From Clostridia bacterium (lineage in GTDB: Bacteria; Bacillota; Clostridia; UBA1381; UMGS1253), in the NCBI GenBank assembly GCA_017411585.1, contig JAFQPV010000319.1:1-5981 (forward strand): a DNA stretch of 5,981 bases, in the 5' to 3' direction. The notes beneath the pieces were generated by a model. That model had not been told where the DNA came from. It did not search any database and was given only the letters and a program-made list of their open reading frames with translations. This document shows positions 1 to 5,981 of this stretch, one piece after another; position 1 is the stretch's first letter; every line of letters starts with the position of its first letter. The position numbers were made by a program, and so were the translations under genes.

Positions 1-1119
1 CTTACCATCAGACGCTAAGGTAATGTTTGCAGTCGTATTTGCAAACCAGTAAAATTCGCTCGGCTTGCTTGCTGTGATTTCATCCTGGATGACTAAGGTC
101 TCACGCATATCCGTCAGCATAAAGCCGCGCTTTGCAGAGGTGTAGTCTACATTGGTATCGGTCATATCAATGATACCGAAAGCTGTGTTTGCACCGGATT
201 CGTATTTTACCACCGGCGCATAATAATCGAGCTTCATATCCGGTCTGTCCTGCGGCGGATTTGCAATAATTGTGTTGTTACCTTCACCGCGGCAATGGTA
301 GTAGTCAAAGTGACCGCCGCTCTCCACATGGTTGTGATACCCCGGCCAGCCATAGGTAACACCGCCGGAAACACCGGCCGGCTCTCTGCCGTACATATGT
401 ACCCAGCGCTTGCCTGCCCAGTCTAAAACGAAGCCGCCGGCATCGTGGTGCATATGACCGGTGGTTGCATCGCCTGCATGCGCCATCACCACCATTGTGT
501 CTTGGTCTGTCCAGCTGCCGCGCATGGTTATACTGTTGTTGCCGTTTGGCGCGGTAGACATATAAAACTTATCTAAGTCAAACGCCGGATCTGCGGTAGA
601 GGCGTGCTCCGGATTGTACCACAGAAGCGACCAGACCGCCGAGCGGTCCTTCGGGTGATTTGCCGAAGCGTAGTTATTGAGCAGGTACATATTGTACCAC
701 GCATACTGCGGCTTGTCGTACTTGGTCGCAAGCCAATACAGAATCGGGCTGGAGGACAATGCTGTCGTACCGTCGCCGTAGTTAAAGCCACCCGTCGTAC
801 CGTTAAAGTAAATCGGGAAATCGCCCGTATTGTTTAAGCCGGTAATATTCTTAAAGTCAAGAATTTCCGGCAAGGAAGCACCCTCAACCAGGCAGGAATC
901 GAGCGCCGACATCAGCTTCACCTGGTGGCGGATACCATAGTCCCAATAGCCGAGCGTTTCAGCATAGGAGCCGTTTTCAGAAAGCTCGTCAAAGCAGCCG
1001 GTCAAGCCGATGGCACCCTTGCGCAAAATATAATCCGTCACTTCCGGATAGGTTTCTGCAATGGCAAGTGCCGCAATCATATTTGAGCCGTTACATACAT
1101 TGTTCCAGTTGGATGAACG
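1..1119 (-). repeat. Paralogous segment, copy in gene A (pairs with 4866-5981)
   Basis: Position 1 aligns with 4866 and position 1119 with 5981. The single codon indel visible lies where gene A reads GREPAGVSGG and gene B reads GRTVPGKSG. The segment covers the end of the helical domain and most of the heparinase II/III beta domain. Both copies keep full open frames, so this is a gene duplication with divergence, not a recent repeat. Confidence 0.9.
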
Positions 1120-2961
1120 CTTTACCCAAGGCGTGCCCTTTTCATAGCCCTCATAGCCGAGCACTGCCTCGGAAAGTCCCTTTTCCAAAAGCCAGTTTTC
1201 GATATTTATACGCTCTTCCTCTGTCCAATCGTGGTAGAGCCAGTCATACGCTACCGCAAAGCCGAGATTTACGTGTGCGGTACAAAGATATGCATCTGCG
1301 CCCCAGTCCGGCCAGTTGCCGACCTCTTTAAGCTCTGCATAGAGTCTGTCCTTATAGCGCACGTCGCTCGTCAGCTGATACGCCGCAGACAGAATCACCA
1401 TATTGTTTTTCGCCGTTGTCGAGCAATCATTGATGGTATTTCTGGAGTTTCGGTAATACGCCGTCGGTGCAACGCGCAGAAGCGAGGTCGCCGTATCTAA
1501 AATATTCTTTTCCCAGATTTTAAAGCTTTCGTCCGTGCCGATTTTGTCACATACCGCCTGCCAATCGTTTGTAAACAGACGCGGGTGCGACATTTTCATC
1601 ACATCAAGCATGCCCGTTTTTTCCTCTGCCGGCAACTTAACCTTACTAAAATCCACCGTATTGTCCAAGCGAATCATACCGCCGATGTCCTTATCCGGCG
1701 TTGTCAGCTTGAAATTATCGATTGCACACCAGCTGCCGTCAGTATCCACTTCGCTGTAGACCTGGAATTCAATATTGTTCGCGCCTGCAAGGTCTGCTGT
1801 GTATTCCTTATACAACTTACCGCCGGTATACACCTTTGCAGTTTTTGCTTCAAAGTCGTAGCGCACCTTCACATGCGTCCACTTTTTAAAATCCGTCGGC
1901 AGATTCACGCGCGACACGATTTTGCTGTCTGCTTTGTTTACAATGCGCAGCTGCATTTGCGTTTTGCCGGATGCCGTTGTCATCACGTCCATATCGGCAA
2001 CCATCGTCTTGATACCCGAAGCAAAAAACGCCTTTGCCATACGCGGTGCGCGCGCAGTTGCTCCCTCTGCCTTCGGGTCACCGTGGATGGCTACCGCATA
2101 CTTATTGCCGTCCGACTCTTTGATTTGAATCGACGCAACTTCCGTAATTGCGCCAATCTGAAAGCCCTGCCCAACTGTATCGTAGGCATAAATCTTGTCT
2201 ACCGTCTGACCTTCAAAGTCTTCTGCTATAATTGTTAAAAGGTCACCGGTTTCTTCTTTTGCATCCGCTTCTTTGTAAGGTGCATCAATATCCTCTATCA
2301 CAATGCCCGGGTTCGGATCGTAGCCGACCTGTGTTGTGCTGATTTTCAGGTTATCAAACATTGCCCAGCTTTCCTCCGGCGCTGCCGACGCCATCAGCTG
2401 AAGCACAAGCTTTCGCTCCGTATGCGCAGCGAGCTCTATCGACTTAAATTCCTCATCATTCATATAAGCCGTTGCCGTTCCATTTTTCAAATCCACGGCA
2501 ATACGCACGTGCGACCACTCGGTCACGCGTCTTGTCACGGTGATGCTGCCAAGTCTTTGCTTGCTTTCTTCACCAATCAGATTCACTGCCAAGGTTGTCT
2601 CTCCGCCACTGGTTTTCACATCCATGTCAACGTAGAAAAGCTGCAAGCCCTGAATGCTGAAATTCTTCTCCACACGCGGTCCTCTTGCCTTCTCCTCCGG
2701 ATTTGTCGGATCGCCGTGCCAGGTTTTTACAACCCGATTTCCGTCGTCCTCGGCAACATACATACACGCCACATCCGTAACAAGACTGCCGGAAAAGTTT
2801 GACGGCACCTTCCCCACGGTGTCATTTTCAAAATCCGTAGCAAAAATCACCGTTTCCGGACCGTTTAAATCGACCGGAGGCTCCTTGATTGCAAATGCCA
2901 TCGGTGCACAAACGCTCATAAACACCGCAATGGTCAGCAATACACATAAAGTTTTCTTCAT
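1..2961 (-). CDS. Secreted heparinase II/III-like polysaccharide lyase family protein (gene A, 3' end outside the window)
   Basis: The frame is open from ATG at 2961 to the window edge, giving 987 residues with no stop. Residues 1-24 form a signal peptide. Two related beta-sandwich-like modules follow (about 38-208 and 242-421). Residues about 450-800 look like the alpha/alpha toroid of heparinase II/III and alginate-lyase type enzymes, opening with an SHPRLF motif (458-463) and carrying SNWNNVCNGSN (617-627) and GYWDYGIRH (671-679). The heparinase II/III beta domain starts near 806 and contains GHMHHDAGGF (835-844) followed by W853 and Y857-G858, then GEGNNTIIANP (892-902), which resembles the family's HNT motif with Asn for His. 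By family analogy, N618 or N620, a Tyr of YWDYG and a His of 836-839 are the likely catalytic or metal-site residues. The protein probably cleaves an acidic polysaccharide outside the cell by beta-elimination; the substrate is unknown. The missing C-terminus may carry modules like those of the upstream paralogue. The start is set by the signal peptide and a strong ribosome site. The CDS is certain; the family is likely; lyase activity is inferred. Confidence 0.93.
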   Translation of the reverse strand, partial: MKKTLCVLLTIAVFMSVCAPMAFAIKEPPVDLNGPETVIFATDFENDTVGKVPSNFSGSLVTDVACMYVAEDDGNRVVKTWHGDPTNPEEKARGPRVEKNFSIQGLQLFYVDMDVKTSGGETTLAVNLIGEESKQRLGSITVTRRVTEWSHVRIAVDLKNGTATAYMNDEEFKSIELAAHTERKLVLQLMASAAPEESWAMFDNLKISTTQVGYDPNPGIVIEDIDAPYKEADAKEETGDLLTIIAEDFEGQTVDKIYAYDTVGQGFQIGAITEVASIQIKESDGNKYAVAIHGDPKAEGATARAPRMAKAFFASGIKTMVADMDVMTTASGKTQMQLRIVNKADSKIVSRVNLPTDFKKWTHVKVRYDFEAKTAKVYTGGKLYKEYTADLAGANNIEFQVYSEVDTDGSWCAIDNFKLTTPDKDIGGMIRLDNTVDFSKVKLPAEEKTGMLDVMKMSHPRLFTNDWQAVCDKIGTDESFKIWEKNILDTATSLLRVAPTAYYRNSRNTINDCSTTAKNNMVILSAAYQLTSDVRYKDRLYAELKEVGNWPDWGADAYLCTAHVNLGFAVAYDWLYHDWTEEERINIENWLLEKGLSEAVLGYEGYEKGTPWVKRSSNWNNVCNGSNMIAALAIAETYPEVTDYILRKGAIGLTGCFDELSENGSYAETLGYWDYGIRHQVKLMSALDSCLVEGASLPEILDFKNITGLNNTGDFPIYFNGTTGGFNYGDGTTALSSSPILYWLATKYDKPQYAWYNMYLLNNYASANHPKDRSAVWSLLWYNPEHASTADPAFDLDKFYMSTAPNGNNSITMRGSWTDQDTMVVMAHAGDATTGHMHHDAGGFVLDWAGKRWVHMYGREPAGVSGGVTYGWPGYHNHVESGGHFDYYHCRGEGNNTIIANPPQDRPDMKLDYYAPVVKYESGANTAFGIIDMTDTNVDYTSAKRGFMLTDMRETLVIQDEITASKPSEFYWFANTTANITLASDGK
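1699..2238 (-). repeat. N-terminal module copy 2 in gene A (residues ~242-421)
   Basis: Second copy, displaced from the first by 205 residues at the N-terminal landmark and a steady 211-212 afterwards: DFEGQTVDK (248-256), HGDP (293-296), RAPRMAKAF (304-312), DMDV (323-326), W361-T-HV, KTAKVY (373-378) and DNFKL (415-419). Only scattered identities are left outside these landmarks, so the duplication is old. A Thr/Asp-rich linker leads on to the helical catalytic region. Confidence 0.75.
2338..2850 (-). repeat. N-terminal module copy 1 in gene A (residues ~38-208)
   Basis: First copy of a doubled module. Landmarks shared with copy 2 are DFE..TV.K (43-51), HGDP (82-85), RGPRVEKNF (93-101), DMDV (112-115), W149-x-HV, GTATAY (161-166) and DNLKI (203-207). 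The beta-rich pattern, the opening DFE and the closing DNLKI resemble the LamG/concanavalin-like jelly rolls often attached to carbohydrate-active enzymes. Glycan binding is an inference; the fold is not proven here. Confidence 0.75.
2890..2961 (-). other. Signal peptide of gene A
   Basis: Residues 1-24 show a short basic start (MKK), a hydrophobic core (about residues 5-18) and a fitting signal peptidase I site, A22-F23-A24, before IKEPP. Cys18 lies in MSVC, which is a poor lipobox (no Leu/Val/Ile at -3), and the AFA site sits further on, so I prefer ordinary secretion over lipoprotein processing. The call is from composition only. Confidence 0.85.
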
Positions 2962-2969
2962 TTCCGCTC

Positions 2970-2977
2970 ATCTCCTT
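2970..2977 (-). promoter_or_regulatory. Ribosome binding site of gene A
   Basis: The minus strand reads AAGGAGAT, a 7 of 8 match to the anti-Shine-Dalgarno complement, 8 bases before ATG at 2961. It supports that start over the out-of-frame ATG at 2971, which overlaps the site and so has no usable spacing. Confidence 0.85.
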
Positions 2978-2982
2978 TTTGG

Positions 2983-2996
2983 TTACATCTATGTAA
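2983..2996. promoter_or_regulatory. 14-base dyad at the predicted transcription start (possible operator)
   Basis: TTACAT-CT-ATGTAA is a perfect 6-2-6 inverted repeat located between the candidate -10 and the ribosome site, over the expected start of transcription. That is a usual place for a repressor operator. The surrounding DNA is very AT-rich, so a chance dyad is quite possible. No regulator family is recognised. Confidence 0.25.
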
Positions 2997-2998
2997 AT

Positions 2999-3028
2999 AT
3001 TTTATCATAATACTTAATGATGCAACAA
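2999..3028 (-). promoter_or_regulatory. Candidate sigma-A-type extended -10 promoter for gene A
   Basis: On the minus strand TGA-TAAAAT (3007-2999) forms an extended -10 element (TGn plus a 5 of 6 match to TATAAT). TTGTTG (3028-3023) lies 18 bases upstream as a weak -35 (3 of 6). Transcription would start near 2991-2993, leaving a leader of about 30 bases that holds the ribosome site. It lies downstream of gene B's terminator, which fits separate expression of gene A. This is a match by eye with no scoring. Confidence 0.5.
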
Positions 3029-3098
3029 TAGAAAATTTTCCCTGTTTTTTTAAATATATTTCATCGTGTGAGAATATTATAAAGGATTTAAGCACAAG

Positions 3099-3127
3099 AA
3101 AAAGCAGGCGACAGCATCGCCTGCTTT
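3099..3127 (-). terminator. Rho-independent terminator of gene B
   Basis: AAAGCAGGCGA (3127-3117 on the minus strand) and its exact complement (3111-3101) make an 11-bp stem around a 5-base loop (3116-3112). On the minus strand it ends in a T run (3103-3099, partly within the stem), then CTTG. It starts 19 bases after gene B's TAA. On the plus strand the stem is followed by TAAACTTATAG, not a T run, so termination is expected for the minus strand only. Confidence 0.88.
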
Positions 3128-3146
3128 AAACTTATAGATTGTGAGA

Positions 3147-5981
3147 TTATTCTACCTCAACCGGTATGCTTGCTACCTTCAAAATGCCGTTAATCATCGC
3201 TTCTGCGCGGATGCGTGTCGTGCCCGCCTTGTGCAAGGTTACATTACCCGCAGCATCTACCGAAGCAATTTCCGGATTAAGGCTTGTCAGCTTCACATCC
3301 GCAAAGCTTACCGGCAAGGTTTCGCCGAGTGCGCTTTCGCCTTCGATGCACAGCTTGAGCGTCTGCCCAACCGTACCCATCATAGAGCTTGTGTAGAAGT
3401 ATGCATTCCAGCAAGCCTGGTCGTCCGCTTCCATTTGCGCGCTATCGTAAATACGCACTTCGCTGATACCCATCCATGTCGTATTTGTTGCCTTTAAGCC
3501 GTCAAGACGGATATATCTTGCCTGCACATCGCCAAGCGGAATCACCGTACGGTCTACACCCATGGTTGTCGCAGCCGCTTCATTTACCGTTGTCCAGCTT
3601 GCGCCGTCTGCGCTCACACTGATTTTGAAGGTATAACTGCGCACGTCTGCCTTATAGCCCGCAATTGCAATCGAGTGCATATTCTTCACTGCACCAAGGT
3701 CGTAGGAAATCCACTGATTCTCGCCGTTTGCCGACCAACGGTTCTGCGTAACAGAGCCATTAATGATGCCGTCATACGAGCCGTTCATTGGATACTTTTC
3801 ATCCCACTCAATTGAGCTGGATGCCGAAGCGATATCAAGATATGTCTGATATGCTGCAACCGAGCCGTTGTCCACAAAGAGATTTAAATTCTTAACAACG
3901 CCGGCGCTGCCTGTGCCGAGTACACCCTCAAATACATCTTCAGCAAAGCGGAAGGTGTAGGTTTTATCGCCTACGGTTACTGTTGCCGGATTGCCCTGTA
4001 CCACAGTCGCTCCCTTGTCGGAAGTTGCCGTTACGGTCGGAGCTGCCGCACCCTTTACAAGCTTTACATCGTATTCGTAAATTTCGCTGTCAAAGAACTT
4101 AACTTCATTGCCATCTACCTGCACACGAATGTCGAGAAGGTCAATAATCTTGTCAATGGTTACCGCATCGTAATTTGCTACGGAATCACTAATTAAGATA
4201 AGACCTCTGTCATCCCAGAACACCTGCTTACCAAGCGCTTCAACGAGTGCACGGAGCGGAATAAGCGTTCTGCCGCCGATTTCCTTTGCAGGTACATCGA
4301 GCACAACTGCATTGCCGTTGACAACCATCTGGTTGGAGCCGAGCTGTAACGTAATCAAATTTGTATCCGCTTTTACAGTTACAGTCTGCGTTGCATCTTC
4401 CCAGCCGACATTTGCGCCGAATTTTTCAGCAATAAAGCGTACCGGTACAAGTGTTCTACCGTTTTCTACAATCGGCTTAATATCAAGATTTTCCGTATCT
4501 ACATAGGTCTTAGCGCCCTTTGCGTATGCGTTCGGGTTGTCGACCTTTAATGCAACCACATCGCCGAGCGTCTTTTCCGTTGTCATGGCAGGCGCATCCG
4601 AAACTGTCCACTTATCCAGTGCGACAATCGGCTGCGGTGCCGGAATACCCTCTCCCTCACTGAGCGGTACAAACTCAACCGTCAGCTGCAGGTTCTGCTG
4701 ATTTTCAACATGGATAAACAGCTTATGCTCTTCAATATCCGGCTGTACATCCGGATCCGGCGAAGTCGGGAGCGGCTGTGCAGGCATAATCCCCAGCTTT
4801 GCATCTGCAGGTCCCTGCGTGATGCGCACGAGCATCTTATCGCCGTTCATTTCCAAAAGTGCGCTCTTACCGTCCGGCGCGATTGTGATTTCTGCCTTTG
4901 TGTTTGCAAACCAGTAATACTCACTCGGCTTGGTTGCCGTGATTTCATCCTGAATTACAAGTGTTTCACGGTTGTCCGTCAGCATAAAGCCGCGCTTTGC
5001 GGAGAGGTAATCTTTGTTTGTATCGGTCAAATCCATAATACCGAACGCCTTGGATGTGCCCGATTCGTAACGGTCAAGCTTTGTCACATAGTCGATATTC
5101 ATATCCGCTCTGTTCTGCTGCGGATTTGCAATAATCGTGTTGTTTGCTTCGCCGCGGGTATGGTAGTAATCATACCTGCCGCCTTCCCATGCCGATAAGA
5201 AATAGTTATCCCAGTCGTATGGTGTGCCACTTTTCCCCGGTACAGTTCTGCCGTACATATGTACCCATCTGTTGCCTGCCCAATCGAGGATAAAGCCGCC
5301 GGCATTCTGATGCGAATGGCCTGCCTCCATATCGCCGGCAATCGCCATAACGATAAGTGCATCATCATCTGTAAACGAGGAGCGCATCGAAAGCGCCTTC
5401 GGTCCGCCGACAAGCTCTGCATTATAAAACTTGTCCAGCGGGAAGTTTGTACCTGCGCTCTCGGCATGTGCTTTGTCATACCACAAGAGGCTCCACATTG
5501 CGTTTCTGCCCCAATACTGCGATACCATCGGATTGTTTTTGTACATATAGGTATTGTACCAAGCGTATTGCGGCTTATCAAACTTCGTTGCAAGATAATA
5601 AAGAATCGGCGTAGTTTCAAATGCAGACTCACCGTCGCCGTAGTTAAAGCCGTATCTTGCACCGTTGTAGTAAATCGGGAAATCACCCGTGTTGTCCAGA
5701 CCGGTTACCGTTGAAAAATCAAGACAAGCCGGCAGGGTTTCACCCGGCTTTAAGCAGCTGTCAAGTGCAGCCATCGTCTTTACCAAATGGCGGATACCGT
5801 AGTCCCAATAGCCAAGCGGCTCACAGTAGCCGCCATCCGCAGTCAATTCCTCATACATAAACGGAATCGACTTTGCCACTTTTGCAAAAATATAATCTGC
5901 CGCATCCGGCTGCGTATCCGCAACTGCGAGCGCCGCAATCAGGTTTGAACCGTTACATACATTATTCCAGTTCGATGCTGC
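3147..5981 (-). CDS. Heparinase II/III-like protein with stalk, discoidin and Ig-like modules (gene B, 5' end outside the window)
   Basis: The frame is open from the window edge at 5981 to TAA at 3149-3147, giving 944 visible residues. The true start lies beyond the window: homology to the downstream paralogue continues to the very edge, and some 615 N-terminal residues should be missing. In visible numbering, residues 1-200 are the end of the helical toroid (SNWNNVCNGSN at 3-13, GYWDYGIRH at 57-65). About 200-437 is the heparinase II/III beta domain with GHSHQNAGGF (221-230) and GEANNTIIANP (277-287). About 480-600 is a copper-amine-oxidase N-terminal-like stalk module, 604-680 an unassigned beta-rich segment, 715-846 a discoidin/F5/8 type C module, and 895-944 a Big_2-like Ig fold with the motif LNPEIASVDAAGNVT. 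There is no LPXTG motif, SLH domain or C-terminal membrane segment, so any wall contact would be through the modules. Role: probable extracellular acidic-polysaccharide lyase, with discoidin as the likely glycan-binding part. The Asn where the paralogue has Asp in the histidine motif raises doubt about equal activity. An intrinsic terminator follows the stop. Confidence 0.93.
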   Translation of the reverse strand, partial: AASNWNNVCNGSNLIAALAVADTQPDAADYIFAKVAKSIPFMYEELTADGGYCEPLGYWDYGIRHLVKTMAALDSCLKPGETLPACLDFSTVTGLDNTGDFPIYYNGARYGFNYGDGESAFETTPILYYLATKFDKPQYAWYNTYMYKNNPMVSQYWGRNAMWSLLWYDKAHAESAGTNFPLDKFYNAELVGGPKALSMRSSFTDDDALIVMAIAGDMEAGHSHQNAGGFILDWAGNRWVHMYGRTVPGKSGTPYDWDNYFLSAWEGGRYDYYHTRGEANNTIIANPQQNRADMNIDYVTKLDRYESGTSKAFGIMDLTDTNKDYLSAKRGFMLTDNRETLVIQDEITATKPSEYYWFANTKAEITIAPDGKSALLEMNGDKMLVRITQGPADAKLGIMPAQPLPTSPDPDVQPDIEEHKLFIHVENQQNLQLTVEFVPLSEGEGIPAPQPIVALDKWTVSDAPAMTTEKTLGDVVALKVDNPNAYAKGAKTYVDTENLDIKPIVENGRTLVPVRFIAEKFGANVGWEDATQTVTVKADTNLITLQLGSNQMVVNGNAVVLDVPAKEIGGRTLIPLRALVEALGKQVFWDDRGLILISDSVANYDAVTIDKIIDLLDIRVQVDGNEVKFFDSEIYEYDVKLVKGAAAPTVTATSDKGATVVQGNPATVTVGDKTYTFRFAEDVFEGVLGTGSAGVVKNLNLFVDNGSVAAYQTYLDIASASSSIEWDEKYPMNGSYDGIINGSVTQNRWSANGENQWISYDLGAVKNMHSIAIAGYKADVRSYTFKISVSADGASWTTVNEAAATTMGVDRTVIPLGDVQARYIRLDGLKATNTTWMGISEVRIYDSAQMEADDQACWNAYFYTSSMMGTVGQTLKLCIEGESALGETLPVSFADVKLTSLNPEIASVDAAGNVTLHKAGTTRIRAEAMINGILKVASIPVEVE
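3150..3302 (-). other. C-terminal Ig-like (Big_2-like) module in gene B
   Basis: The last ~50 residues carry LTSLNPEIASVDAAGNVT followed by HKAGTTRIRAEA and end in IPVEVE just before the stop, the usual signature of bacterial Ig-like group 2 repeats. Only one copy is present. It probably acts as a spacer or contributes to surface attachment. Confidence 0.7.
3444..3836 (-). other. Discoidin / F5/8 type C (CBM32-like) module in gene B
   Basis: The typical order is present: a SYDGIINGSV start, RWSANGENQWISYDLG, a core strand with FKISVSADGASWTTV, then ARYIRLDG and a closing ISEVRIYD. In carbohydrate-active enzymes this fold usually binds galactose-type or other glycans, so it is probably the substrate-targeting part. 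Ligand specificity cannot be read from the sequence. Confidence 0.85.
4185..4547 (-). other. Stalk module (copper amine oxidase N-terminal-like) in gene B
   Basis: The module has the paired motif that marks this family: NGRTLVPVRFIAEKFGANV followed by GWED and a VTV strand, then, about 60 residues on, GGRTLIPLRALVEALGKQV followed by FWDD and LILIS. The domain occurs without any oxidase in many secreted Clostridia and Paenibacillus proteins, where it is usually taken as a structural or surface module. No oxidase function is implied. Confidence 0.85.
4866..5981 (-). repeat. Paralogous segment, copy in gene B (pairs with 1-1119)
   Basis: This is the counterpart of 1-1119. The alignment is truncated at both outer ends by the window, so the true duplicated unit is longer and may be the whole gene. 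The longest exact match noticed is 26 bases (110-135 against 4975-5000), encoding the KRGFMLTD region. Confidence 0.9.

Noticed and set aside
1585..2238. Long plus-strand open frame (217 codons) opposite gene A
   Set aside because: It is antisense to a continuous coding frame with a clear protein family, has no convincing ribosome site, and its translation is rich in Cys, His and Arg with no recognisable domain.
2904..2915. MSVC (residues 15-18 of gene A) as a lipoprotein box
   Set aside because: Position -3 is Met and not the usual Leu, Val or Ile, and a good signal peptidase I site (AFA) follows six residues later.
2828..2971. ATG at 2971, ten bases upstream of gene A's start, opening a 47-codon overlapping frame
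   Set aside because: It abuts the ribosome site with no spacing, is out of frame, and gives no signal peptide or recognisable protein.
3031..3040. GAAAATTTTC palindrome in the spacer
   Set aside because: It is a short, AT-rich perfect palindrome of a kind common by chance in such DNA. It lies upstream of the candidate -35 with no further support.
3076..3081. Perfect TATAAT on the minus strand as a promoter for gene A
   Set aside because: No acceptable -35 lies 16-18 bases upstream; that position falls on the T run and edge of gene B's terminator. The element at 2999-3028 is better placed.
4710..5198. Plus-strand open frame of 162 codons opposite gene B, with similar ones at 5259-5714 and 2422-2802
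   Set aside because: These are shadows of the minus-strand genes. Paralogous regions give similar shadow peptides, which explains any apparent family among them.
5099..5686. Minus-strand open frame of 195 codons in another frame within gene B
   Set aside because: It lies wholly inside the recognised heparinase II/III coding frame and has no family features. A similar short shadow at 573-791 in gene A arises from the same paralogy.
3147..5879. GTG at 5879 as the start of gene B
   Set aside because: The frame stays open to the window edge and homology to gene A continues upstream of it, including the SNWNNVCNGSN motif, so this GTG is an internal Val codon.

Overview
The window holds two tandem genes on the minus strand. 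Both are large, multi-domain, probably secreted proteins of the heparinase II/III-like (polysaccharide lyase type) superfamily, and both run off an edge of the window. Transcription goes from high to low coordinates, so the gene at 3147-5981 (here 'gene B', 5' end missing) lies upstream of the gene at 1-2961 (here 'gene A', 3' end missing). They are clearly paralogous: the stretch 1-1119 of gene A aligns with 4866-5981 of gene B with a net difference of one codon, and I judge the protein identity at roughly 60-65% by eye.

Organism: the features point to a Gram-positive anaerobe-like bacterium, most likely Bacillota/Clostridia. They are a strong AAGGAGAT ribosome site, an AT-rich intergenic region beside coding DNA of middling GC, a 'stalk' module of the copper-amine-oxidase N-terminal type (typical of Clostridia and Paenibacillus surface proteins), and Big-type and discoidin modules on a polysaccharide-active enzyme. 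The standard code fits. Genus cannot be read from the sequence.

Layout: (1) 1-2961, gene A: signal peptide, two diverged copies of a ~211-residue beta-sandwich-like module, an alpha-helical toroid-like region, and the start of the heparinase II/III beta domain. (2) 2962-3146, an AT-rich spacer of 185 bases with gene B's intrinsic terminator, then a plausible extended -10 promoter, a dyad at the expected transcription start, and gene A's ribosome site. (3) 3147-5981, gene B: end of the toroid, the heparinase II/III beta domain, a stalk module with two copies of its repeat, an unassigned beta-rich segment, a discoidin (F5/8 type C) module and a C-terminal Ig-like (Big_2-like) module. Because A shows the N-terminus and B the C-terminus, the two partial genes together suggest the full architecture of the family.

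Working together: the pair looks like part of an extracellular polysaccharide-degradation locus. The substrate, probably uronic-acid containing by family analogy, cannot be deduced. The terminator and separate promoter suggest the two paralogues are expressed as separate units. No RNA genes, CRISPR arrays, insertion sequences or origins were seen. I see no strong sign of an entirely new system. The most unusual points are the differing histidine motif between the paralogues, the doubled N-terminal module, and the mosaic C-terminus.
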